A program made the position numbers and the translations under genes. From JAIEPT01 sp038217425 (GTDB lineage: Bacteria; Planctomycetota; Planctomycetia; Gemmatales; Gemmataceae), in NCBI GenBank assembly GCA_038217425.1, contig JBBQPM010000119.1:1-20698 (forward strand): a DNA stretch of 20,698 nucleotides, in the 5' to 3' direction. Each line of letters opens with the position of its first letter. Positions within the stretch are counted from its first letter, which is position 1. This document shows, piece after piece, positions 1 to 6,389 of the stretch. The notes under the pieces are model-generated. The model saw only the letters and a list, made by a program, of their open reading frames with translations. It had not been told where the DNA came from and ran no database searches.

Positions 1-629
1 GGGACGAGGACGGGCCCGAGCGTTTCGCGCAGGCCCACGCCCCATTTGATTCGGCCCGGGTGGATGTACAGGATGAGGATGCAGTCGGTCTCGTCCCAGA
101 TTTCTTCGACGAACCAGACGTTCTCGATCGGCACGCCGTGCTTGTTGAGAATCTCGATGTGCGTGAAGAGATCCTTGCCGCCGCGCATCGGCTGCGAGAA
201 AACGATGAGGAACTTGAGGAGATTGGCGGGCACCACGTCAGCCGTGGGATAGACACGTACGACGCGCGGCGGTTTCGTCGGCGCCGCCGCCGGAACCTGC
301 AGCCGAGCCGTACGCGCCTCCGCCTTGGGAGGCGTAAACTCCGCGCGATACGTCTTGCCTGGTTCCAGCGGAAAACGGGGGCGAAAGATCAAGTGTTCGC
401 CGACACGGGCGTAGCTGCCGAAGAGCGCCGGCCCGAGTTTTTCCTGGGCGTCCAAAAGTCCCACGCGCAGCACCGGCTCGGCGCGTTCGTTGGGGACAGC
501 GCCGACGGCGAACGGCAAGCTGCCCAGCGGCGCGACGACTTCGTACGCCCCCGCGGCGTCCTTGCGAAAGCGAACCAGTTCGGCTGGGTCGACGCCGAGC
601 AGCGTCCCGGCGAGAAGTAACGAAAGCAT
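1..629 (-). CDS. Secreted protein with SbsA-like Ig domain, 5' part only (runs off the left edge)
   Basis: An uninterrupted minus-strand frame starts at the ATG at 627-629 and stays open to base 1, giving about 209 residues with no stop. It begins MLSLLLAGTLLGVDPAEL, a short hydrophobic start that looks like a signal peptide or lipidless export signal. Residues 20-110 form a beta-rich region including a PLEPGKTYRAEF-type motif, as in Ig-like domains. From about residue 125 comes RVYPTADVVPANLLKFLIVFSQPM, the classic opening of an SbsA/Big_5-type Ig domain (the 'FS.PM' signature). The last visible part, with HPGRIKWGVGLRETLGP, resembles a conserved family of unknown function that is common in planctomycetes. 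The longer overlapping frames in this interval show no family features. No strong Shine-Dalgarno precedes the ATG; a candidate promoter lies at 668-696. The biochemical role is unknown; a structural or surface-binding role is a guess. Confidence 0.75.
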   Translation of the reverse strand, partial: MLSLLLAGTLLGVDPAELVRFRKDAAGAYEVVAPLGSLPFAVGAVPNERAEPVLRVGLLDAQEKLGPALFGSYARVGEHLIFRPRFPLEPGKTYRAEFTPPKAEARTARLQVPAAAPTKPPRVVRVYPTADVVPANLLKFLIVFSQPMRGGKDLFTHIEILNKHGVPIENVWFVEEIWDETDCILILYIHPGRIKWGVGLRETLGPVLV

Positions 630-667
630 GGCAGGCGTCCGAGAGAAGAGAATCGAAACCCATGTTT

Positions 668-696
668 AGTATCGACCAGCGCCCAACATGCCGCAA
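668..696 (-). promoter_or_regulatory. Candidate sigma70-like promoter for the 1-629 gene
   Basis: On the minus strand TTGCGG (691-696) and GATACT (668-673) are separated by 17 bases, an acceptable vegetative promoter layout. It would start transcription about 30 bases upstream of the ATG at 629. It lies in the gap just after the sulfatase stop codon, so the downstream gene may be independently expressed. Sequence match only. Confidence 0.3.
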
Positions 697-699
697 GCG

Positions 700-2535
700 C
701 TACTTCCAGTCCGCGACGATCTTGTCGACGAGCCGTTGCGCCATGCCGGCGACGCGCGGCTCCACGCGCTTCTCCCCCTTGGCCGCCAGCTGAATCTGTG
801 GCAGGCCATACTTCGCGCGTGGGCCGATGGCGTCCAAGGCGTTCAGCGCCTGAAACGTCACCGCGTAACCGTGCTTCTCCAGGGAAGCCAGCGGCAACAG
901 CACGTCGATCGCGCTCCTGGCGTCGACGTCGTTGCCGAAGATTCCCAGCGTCTCCGCGGCGATGATGCGCACCGACGGCGCGGAATCGTTGAGCGCTCCG
1001 CGCAGTTGCTTCGTCCACTTTTCAGCGCTCTCCTTCCCGTATTTGCGGACGTTCAAAAACCCCCAGTAACGGACGGCACTGTCGGAACTGGTCAGCGCGT
1101 CGGGGAGCGATTCCCGGCCCGCTCGCCAAAGATTCATGGCTGCACCCAACACTTCGTCCACGTTGTACTTTTTCTCGTCGAGTGCCATGTCATACGGCGA
1201 CGCCCCGCCGCTGCGTGCATGGAGTTCGTCCTCTGGAAGGAAACCGACGTCGCGCGTCTCAATGAGATGCTCGATCAGAGCGTTCCGCAATTTATACTTC
1301 AGTTCTTGAAGTTCCGGAGCTTCGGCCAGATTCTTCGTCTCGTGTGGATCGGTCTTAAGATCATAAAACTCCTCTTTTGGCCGGGGCTTCCAAAATGCCG
1401 ACTGTACTTCGTTCAGCTTCCCCTCGTCGAACAGCTTCTTCCACACCTTCGTCGTCGGCGTCTGGAACATGTACTCGCAGTGCTGCCCGCCGATCTTGTG
1501 CGGCATGAAGTTGCGGACGTAAACGTACCGCTTGTCGCGCACGCTGCGGATCAGGTCGTAACGCTCGTCCATTCGGCCGCGGAAGCCGTGCAAATACTCG
1601 TTGGGGGGCGCCTCGTGTTTGCCGAGGAACGCGCGGCCCTGATGGTACGTCGCGGCCTTCTCACCCGCCAGGCTGAGGAGCGTCGGCGCCAAATCGACGA
1701 AGCTCACCAGCCGATCTGTGCTCATCCCCTCGCGATATTCTTTCGGCGCCAGGCCCTGCAGGCTCTGCGGGAAGTGGACCATCATCGGCACGTTCAGGCC
1801 CGAGTTATAGGGCGAACGCTTATTCCGCGGCATCCCCGAGCCGTGGTCGGAGAAGAAGAAGACGATCGTCTCCTCCGCGAGCCCGGCGTCCTCCAGTTCC
1901 TGCAGCAGCTTGCCGACCATCTCGTCCATCTTGGCGATGTTGTCGTAGTACTGCGCCCAGTCTTTCCGAACCTCGGGCGTATCGGGATGGTATGGCGGGA
2001 TCGGGACTTTCGCCGGGTCGTGGATTTGCTTGTGCGGCCGAGTGCGGATCTGGCTTTCGTGCGTCACCGTGAAGTTGAAGATCGCGAAGAACGGCTGCCC
2101 CTTGGCGCGGTTCTTAAAGTGGGCCGACTTCGACGAATCGTCCCAAACTTTGCCCATCTTGGCGAGATTGTAGTCTTCCTTGATCCAGTTCGTGCAGTAG
2201 TACCCGAGTCGACGCAGCAGCGACGGATACATCTCCGTCCCCTTCGGCATCGGCACCATGGAACGCATGTGCTCCGCTCCCAGCGACGTCGGATACATGC
2301 CGGAGATGATCGTCGAGCGCGCCGGCGCGCAGACCGGCGCGTTCGACCAGGCGTTTTTGTAACGCAAGCTGCGTTTGGCGAGCTTGTCGAGGTTCGGCGT
2401 GTTCGCGTACTTGTCGCCGTAACATCCCAGGTGCGGGCCCATGTCCTCGCAGGTGATCCACAAGATGTTGGGCCGTTTGGGTTCGCCGGCCAGCGCCGGT
2501 GCTGCGAACAACGCGAGCATGAGGCAGATGCGCAT
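700..2535 (-). CDS. Secreted arylsulfatase-type sulfatase with C-terminal HEAT-like extension
   Basis: 611 aa. The ATG at 2533-2535 is chosen over an upstream GTG at 2577 because it gives a clean signal peptide (MRICLMLALFAAPALAGEP) and has an AGGAG Shine-Dalgarno about 7 bases upstream. RPNILWITCEDMG (about residues 21-33) is the N-terminal sulfatase strand with metal-binding acidic residues. CAPARSTIISG (Cys69) is the Cys-type sulfatase signature; the Cys would be oxidised to formylglycine. FFFSDHGSGMPRNKRSPYNSG is the second conserved core block. The family hydrolyses sulfate esters, in planctomycetes often on algal or host polysaccharides; the substrate here cannot be read. After the core (about residue 480 on), paired helices such as SAPSVRIIAAETLGIFG resemble HEAT repeats and may bind a partner or glycan chain. 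It is transcribed divergently from the HtrA-type protease. The sulfatase class is certain; the substrate is unknown. Confidence 0.95.
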   Translation of the reverse strand: MRICLMLALFAAPALAGEPKRPNILWITCEDMGPHLGCYGDKYANTPNLDKLAKRSLRYKNAWSNAPVCAPARSTIISGMYPTSLGAEHMRSMVPMPKGTEMYPSLLRRLGYYCTNWIKEDYNLAKMGKVWDDSSKSAHFKNRAKGQPFFAIFNFTVTHESQIRTRPHKQIHDPAKVPIPPYHPDTPEVRKDWAQYYDNIAKMDEMVGKLLQELEDAGLAEETIVFFFSDHGSGMPRNKRSPYNSGLNVPMMVHFPQSLQGLAPKEYREGMSTDRLVSFVDLAPTLLSLAGEKAATYHQGRAFLGKHEAPPNEYLHGFRGRMDERYDLIRSVRDKRYVYVRNFMPHKIGGQHCEYMFQTPTTKVWKKLFDEGKLNEVQSAFWKPRPKEEFYDLKTDPHETKNLAEAPELQELKYKLRNALIEHLIETRDVGFLPEDELHARSGGASPYDMALDEKKYNVDEVLGAAMNLWRAGRESLPDALTSSDSAVRYWGFLNVRKYGKESAEKWTKQLRGALNDSAPSVRIIAAETLGIFGNDVDARSAIDVLLPLASLEKHGYAVTFQALNALDAIGPRAKYGLPQIQLAAKGEKRVEPRVAGMAQRLVDKIVADWK

Positions 2536-2544
2536 GAGGTCTCT

Positions 2545-2568
2545 CCTGGAGGATTTCCAGGTATAATA
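2545..2568. promoter_or_regulatory. Divergent promoter/operator region between the sulfatase and the protease
   Basis: TATAAT (2562-2567) on the plus strand is a perfect -10 box, 24 bases before the protease ATG. Shifted by one base, the same stretch reads TATTAT on the minus strand (2568-2563), suitably placed for the sulfatase. Neither direction has a good -35 box. A 6-bp inverted repeat, CCTGGA-GGATT-TCCAGG (2545-2561), abuts the -10 and covers the sulfatase ribosome-binding site, so it could be an operator. The gap between the two start codons is only 56 bases. Confidence 0.4.
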
Positions 2569-2591
2569 CGAGAACACGGGGAGAATCGACC

Positions 2592-3821
2592 ATGCAGTCT
2601 CGACACGAAGACTATCCGATCGCCGAGCCGGTGGCGCCCAATCGACACGGCCTGTGGACGCTTGTTGCGCCGCTCTTGGCGCTGGCGCTGGGCGGCTTGC
2701 TCGTCATGTACCTCATCCCCGACGTCAAACAGCGCTGGGGCCTGCGCGAAGCGAGCGTCGACGCCGAGGCGGTCTACCTCAAACGTAAGGCCGAGCTGCG
2801 CGCCGAGTCCGAGCAGGCGGTCGATCTCCTCAAGGATCTCGATCAGCGCGTGCAGCTTGTCTCGCTCGGCTTTCGCACGACGGTGCGCAAGGTGGTGCCG
2901 ACCGTCGTGCATCTGACCAACGAACGCAAGGAAGTCTCCTACCGCACGGCCGGCACGGGTTCGGGCGTGATCGTCAAGCCGAACGTGATTCTCACCAATC
3001 ACCACGTCGTCAAGTCGGCCGACCGCGTCATGGTCACGTTTCCTTCGGGGCGCAAACACCTCGTCGACGCCAAGCACCTCCGCCTCGACGACGCTTCGGA
3101 TCTGGCCATCTTGATCTTGCCCCCAGAAACGCCTGAAGCGGTCCAGGACGAGATGAAGATCGTCTCGGAATTCGCCGACAGCGACCGCGATATCCAGGTG
3201 GGCGACTGGACGCTCGCGATCGGCAGCCCGCTTGGCCTGCGACAGACTGTGTCGCAGGGAATCCTGAGCGCGACGGGCCGGCGGCTGCGGTCGATGGATC
3301 TGGTCAAACTGCTGCAGACGGACGCCGCGATTCATCCGGGGAACTCGGGAGGGCCGCTCTACGATCTCGTGGGACGAATCGTGGGCATCAATGTCGCCAT
3401 CGCCAGCGACAACGGCTCGAACCAGGGGATCGGCTTCGCGATTCCGAGCAACGTGGTCAAGAAGAATATCGAGGAGCTGTACGAGTTCGGCGAGGTGCGG
3501 CGCGGCTTCCTGGGCATCGTCCTACGCGATTTGAGCGACGAGGAGCGCGAGGGTCTGGGGGGCGAACGCCATTCCGGGGCGGTGTTCATTTCTGCGGTGC
3601 AGCCCGATTCCCCCGCATCCCACGCGGAACTGCTTCCCGGCGACGTGGTGCTGCTGGTGAACGAGCAAAAGCTCGACCGTTACGACAGCACGTTTCACTT
3701 TCGCCAGCTGATCGCGGACTTCGCGCCGGGAGCGGAGATCTCGTTTCGGGTTTTGCGGACCGGCAATGCTCTGGAGAAACGCGCGACGGTCGGCAAACGC
3801 CCGGTCGATCTGAAGCGGTGA
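2592..3821 (+). CDS. Membrane-anchored HtrA/DegP-type serine protease with one PDZ domain
   Basis: 409 aa; ATG at 2592 with GGGGAGA about 8 bases upstream. Residues 21-42 are one hydrophobic segment (LWTLVAPLLALALGGLLVMYLI), placing the enzyme in the inner membrane with its body in the periplasm. Residues 55-95 are charged and probably helical or coiled-coil. The trypsin-like domain spans about 100-295 with a complete triad: His138 in ILTNHHVV, Asp170 in DDASDLAIL, Ser252 in HPGNSGGPL. A single PDZ domain follows (about 303-395; GFLGIV, DSPASHAELLPGDVVLLVN). HtrA proteases degrade or refold damaged envelope proteins and can act in regulated proteolysis of membrane signalling proteins. One PDZ and a membrane anchor resemble DegS or the shorter HtrA proteins more than DegP. 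A DegS-like signalling job is conjecture, as no anti-sigma factor is adjacent. Confidence 0.93.
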   Translation: MQSRHEDYPIAEPVAPNRHGLWTLVAPLLALALGGLLVMYLIPDVKQRWGLREASVDAEAVYLKRKAELRAESEQAVDLLKDLDQRVQLVSLGFRTTVRKVVPTVVHLTNERKEVSYRTAGTGSGVIVKPNVILTNHHVVKSADRVMVTFPSGRKHLVDAKHLRLDDASDLAILILPPETPEAVQDEMKIVSEFADSDRDIQVGDWTLAIGSPLGLRQTVSQGILSATGRRLRSMDLVKLLQTDAAIHPGNSGGPLYDLVGRIVGINVAIASDNGSNQGIGFAIPSNVVKKNIEELYEFGEVRRGFLGIVLRDLSDEEREGLGGERHSGAVFISAVQPDSPASHAELLPGDVVLLVNEQKLDRYDSTFHFRQLIADFAPGAEISFRVLRTGNALEKRATVGKRPVDLKR

Positions 3822-3924
3822 GATTGTGCGAGGAGAGGTGTAGAGCCAGGCAAATTTTCGCTCGCGGATTGAAACATGCACCAAGACCTGGCGAGAAATC
3901 CTTGCCCCGAAGGGGCAGAGGGAG

Positions 3925-3952
3925 GTAGCCACGGGTGGAGCGCAACCCGTGG
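3925..3952 (+). repeat. Interspersed repeat, copy A
   Basis: GTAGCCACGGGTGG-AGCGCAA-CCCGTGG type block with an internal palindrome (CCACGGGT paired with ACCCGTGG). Its reverse complement reappears at 4057-4089. Confidence 0.65.
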
Positions 3953-4056
3953 CAGGTAAGACAATCGAGTCGCTCCGGAGGAGCGAAGGAAACGTTTTCC
4001 GATGAGGACGGTAGTCTTCTCTGCCCCTGCCCGGGCAGTTCATATTCCTCGTGCAA

Positions 4057-4089
4057 CCACGGGTTGCGCTCCGCTCCACCCGTGGCTAC
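4057..4089 (-). repeat. Interspersed repeat, copy B (inverted, with 5-base duplication)
   Basis: Reverse complement of the block at 3925-3952, differing only by an extra GCTCC inside the loop region (GCGCTCCGCTCC). The duplication suggests slippage within the loop. Confidence 0.65.
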
Positions 4090-4137
4090 ATTCCATCGCC
4101 CCATCCGGGGCGAAAATCGGACCTGAATTCATTGGTG

Positions 4138-5346
4138 TCAGCGCAGCTTCAGACACTTCAATGTTTCCCGATCCCGCAAAAAGAGCATGCCGTCCGCCAG
4201 CGCCGCCGGCGCACGAACCGCGCCGGCGCCCAGCACCCGCGCCCGGGCCAACTCCTTGTATTCCCGCGGCGACGCTTCCGCGAGAACGAGGTCGCCTTTC
4301 TCGGTGAGCATGACGAGCTGATCGCCGACCGCGATCAGCGACGCGCAGCCAAACTTTTCCTGCGTCCAGTGAACCTTGCGCGAAATCGGATCGGCGCAGC
4401 GCAGGGACGCGCCGACCTCCTGTCGGCCGTGGATGCCGTAGAGCAATTTCCCGTGCAGCACGCAGGTGTTGTAGTGATTGTCCATGACTTCTTCGCCCGA
4501 CCAGAGTTCCTGAGCCCCGTCGTCCTTCAGTTTCAGGACGAGGGCGCCGGTGTCGTAGCTGGTGGAGAAAAAGACGGTATCGGCTCCGACGGCGATCGGC
4601 GTGGCGGCGTTGACCGAGGCGTCGATGCGCGCTCGCCAGCGCTGCGTATGTAGCACCTTCCCCGTCTTCGATTCGAGCGTGACGACGCCGTTCCGTGTGA
4701 AGAAGACGGCCTGTTTGCCGACGACGATCGGCGAGGAGTAGCTGGCGCCGTCGCCCGTCGCCTTCCAGGCCTCCTTGCCGGTTTCGAGTTCGAACGCGAC
4801 GATGCCCGCGTCCTTGGCGCCGACGTTGATGAGCACCAACCCGTCCACGACGATCGGCGACGTGCCGACGCCGAAGTAGCTCGGCGGGACCGCATATTCC
4901 TTGAGCAGCTGCCGGCCCCAGATTTTCTTGCCGTCCGCGAGGCTGACGACGTGAAGTCCGCCGTCGGCGCCGAGCGTCACCACGCGGTTGCCGGCGATCG
5001 CCGGGGTCGAGCGCGGCCCGTCGCCTTTGCCGAAGTCATCCGTAAATGACGTTTCGTAGGCGAATGTCCACAGAGTCTTGCCGTCGGCGGGATCGAGCGC
5101 CTCGACGACCTCTTGATCCTGCACGCGGTGGAAGAGAATCAGCTTGCCGCCGGCGAGGACAGGGCCGGCAAACGCGGGGCCGACGCTCTTCTGCCAAACG
5201 AGCGGCGGCCCTTTCGCGGTCCACGCCGGGATCGCCGCGCCCTTCGGGGCTACGCCGTCGCGCGTCGGTCCGAGAAACTGAGGCCAATCGTCGGCGCAAA
5301 GTGCTGTTGAAAGGAGAAATATGCTGACAAGTACATGGCATTTCAT
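4138..5346 (-). CDS. Exported PQQ-like beta-propeller (outer-membrane-assembly BamB-like fold) protein
   Basis: 402 aa; ATG at 5344-5346. It begins MKCHVLVSIFLLSTALCADDWPQFLGP, a signal peptide followed by the 'DWPQFLGP.RDG' block that opens many planctomycete PQQ-like proteins. The body is a series of propeller blades, each with a DG/TG-K-LW or TGKEAWK turn: DPADGKTLWTF, LADGKKIWGRQ, LETGKEAWKAT, SKTGKVLHTQ, then ISRKVHWTQE. Strand pairs such as SSPIVVGKQAVFFTRNGVVTLE lie between them. These blades match the PQQ_2 repeat class. No alcohol-dehydrogenase catalytic domain or haem motif is visible, so this is probably a non-enzymatic binding or scaffold protein and need not bind PQQ. It is the last gene of a same-strand series (isomerase-like, SUMF1, propeller), but a 35-bp inverted repeat separates it from the SUMF1 gene. 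Confidence 0.9.
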   Translation of the reverse strand: MKCHVLVSIFLLSTALCADDWPQFLGPTRDGVAPKGAAIPAWTAKGPPLVWQKSVGPAFAGPVLAGGKLILFHRVQDQEVVEALDPADGKTLWTFAYETSFTDDFGKGDGPRSTPAIAGNRVVTLGADGGLHVVSLADGKKIWGRQLLKEYAVPPSYFGVGTSPIVVDGLVLINVGAKDAGIVAFELETGKEAWKATGDGASYSSPIVVGKQAVFFTRNGVVTLESKTGKVLHTQRWRARIDASVNAATPIAVGADTVFFSTSYDTGALVLKLKDDGAQELWSGEEVMDNHYNTCVLHGKLLYGIHGRQEVGASLRCADPISRKVHWTQEKFGCASLIAVGDQLVMLTEKGDLVLAEASPREYKELARARVLGAGAVRAPAALADGMLFLRDRETLKCLKLR

Positions 5347-5372
5347 GAGTCACTACCCCTGAACTCTGTGAT

Positions 5373-5460
5373 AAGCCCAGTGGGTGAGGTACGCCGAACC
5401 CCTGGGATAAAGCCGGCGCGTGAATTCCCAGGGGTTCGGCGTGCCTCACCCACTGGGCTT
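5373..5460. repeat. 35-bp inverted repeat with 18-base loop (large hairpin)
   Basis: Left arm 5373-5407 and right arm 5426-5460 are complementary over 35 positions with a single T/G pair (5390 against 5443), which would be a wobble pair on one RNA strand. The loop is 5408-5425. It fills the gap between the SUMF1 gene stop (5474) and the propeller start (5346). There is no U-tract, so it may be an inverted pair of a mobile repeat rather than a plain terminator, although it would still form a very stable RNA hairpin ahead of the propeller gene. Confidence 0.8.
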
Positions 5461-5473
5461 TGACCGCATGGAC

Positions 5474-6301
5474 TTACTTCCTTAGCGTGGCAAGCACGCA
5501 GCGGAAACCGATGGCGTCGGTCATGCCGTCGGCAGGGTGATGGCCTCGGTACGCCGAGCGCGCCGCGTCCGGGCCGTCGTTCCACGAACCGCTGCGGATC
5601 ACCTTGTGCCGTTCCTTGTCGGTCCCGGAAATCACCGGGCTGCCGTCGTTCGGGGCTTTCTCGTAGTTGGGCATCCAGTCGTCTGAGACCCATTCCCAGT
5701 TGTACCCGTGCATGTCGAACAGCCCCCACGGATTGGCCTTCTTCATGCCCACCGGCGGATCGTTCCCCGGGGCGTTCTTCTTGTACCAGCCGAAGGTCGT
5801 CAACTTCTCCACGTCGTCGCCGAACGAATACGCCGTCGTCGTCCCCGCACGGCACGCATATTCCCATTCCGCTTCACTGGGGAGACGAATCGCTTCGGTC
5901 TCGGCGATCAGCTTCCGTTGCCGCAACTCCTTCGTCGCCTTTCGGCAAAACTCCTCTGCCTGCGGATACGTCACCAGTTCCATCGAATTGCGAGGCCCCT
6001 TCCACTTCGCGGGGTTGTTCCCCATCACGATCTGGTAGAGTTCCTGCGTCACTTCGTACTTGGCCATCGCGAACGAATAATCGAAGCGAACTTCGCGCAC
6101 TGGGCTTTCGGCCGGCGAACCCTTCGAACCCATCATAAACCCAGCCGGGTACGGCGCCTTGCCCGGCGTGATCTTGAGAAATTCGTCGGCGAATCGCTTC
6201 AGAATTTCCTCCTTCCGCGGCACCGGATCGAAGTCCTTCTGGGCGTGACTTTCCATGGGAAATAAACTCCCGGCGAACAGAGCGAGCAACACATACTTCA
6301 T
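5474..6301 (-). CDS. Secreted SUMF1 (formylglycine-generating-enzyme-like) domain protein without the catalytic Cys pair
   Basis: 275 aa; ATG at 6299-6301 with GAGGAG about 8 bases upstream. MKYVLLALFAGSLFPMESHAQ is a signal peptide. The SUMF1 fold runs from about residue 50 to 270: FMMGS (55-59), KYEVTQELYQIVMGNNP (81-97), LPSEAEWEYACRAG (140-153), GLFDMHGYNWEWVSD (193-207) and RSGSWNDGPDAARSAYR...GFRC (236-268). In genuine formylglycine-generating enzymes the stretch after GGS(W/Y) carries two cysteines that bind copper and oxidise the sulfatase Cys. Here it reads SGSWNDGPDAARSAYR with none; the only cysteines are 119, 150 and 268. It is therefore unlikely to activate the sulfatase in this window. 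SUMF1-fold proteins without the pair include EgtB-like and ligand-binding proteins; the function here is unknown. It sits downstream of the isomerase-like gene on the same strand. Confidence 0.88.
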   Translation of the reverse strand: MKYVLLALFAGSLFPMESHAQKDFDPVPRKEEILKRFADEFLKITPGKAPYPAGFMMGSKGSPAESPVREVRFDYSFAMAKYEVTQELYQIVMGNNPAKWKGPRNSMELVTYPQAEEFCRKATKELRQRKLIAETEAIRLPSEAEWEYACRAGTTTAYSFGDDVEKLTTFGWYKKNAPGNDPPVGMKKANPWGLFDMHGYNWEWVSDDWMPNYEKAPNDGSPVISGTDKERHKVIRSGSWNDGPDAARSAYRGHHPADGMTDAIGFRCVLATLRK

Positions 6302-6329
6302 GGCAGCGACTCCTCATCGTGAATGTGGA

Positions 6330-6381
6330 AGCCCGCAGCGCAAACAAGGGTTGTGAATGTCCCTTGCGTGCGCTGAGGGCT
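6330..6381. terminator. Imperfect 21-bp hairpin just after the isomerase-like gene
   Basis: Arms 6330-6350 and 6361-6381 pair at 18 of 21 positions around a 10-base loop (6351-6360). It begins 8 bases beyond the stop codon (6390-6392) of the gene reading towards it and ends before the SUMF1 ATG, so it could terminate or attenuate read-through. No T-tract follows on the minus strand, so classical intrinsic termination is uncertain. Confidence 0.4.
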
Positions 6382-6389
6382 CCGAGATA

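Larger units (their letters stand above)
3901..4113. repeat. Cluster of short palindromes and an inverted pair of a ~30-bp interspersed element
   Basis: This occupies most of the 316-base gene-free gap 3822-4137 between convergent genes. Perfect hairpins: TGCCCC-gaa-GGGGCA (3903-3917), CGCTCC-gga-GGAGCG (3971-3985) and TCGCCCC-atcc-GGGGCGA (4096-4113). In addition, the 28-base block 3925-3952, itself a palindrome around CCACGGGT/ACCCGTGG, recurs inverted at 4057-4089 with a 5-base GCTCC duplication. Blocks like these are scattered in planctomycete and related genomes as non-coding REP-like elements. The short frames overlapping it (for example 3935-4126) are low-complexity translations of the palindromes. 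The convergent context allows the hairpins to serve as terminators too. Confidence 0.7.

Noticed and set aside
688..2916. 742-aa plus-strand open frame antisense to the sulfatase
   Set aside because: It mirrors the sulfatase codons in a GC-rich genome, has low-complexity Arg/His/Val-rich content and no family motif, and it overlaps two recognised genes.
3925..4089. CRISPR-like repeat at 3925-4089
   Set aside because: Only two copies, in inverted orientation, with no regular spacers and no cas genes.
3935..4307. Short frames in the palindrome cluster
   Set aside because: They are translations of the hairpins, with no ribosome-binding site or recognisable family.
5474..6301. SUMF1 protein as the activator of the sulfatase in this window
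   Set aside because: The catalytic cysteine pair expected in formylglycine-generating enzymes is missing.
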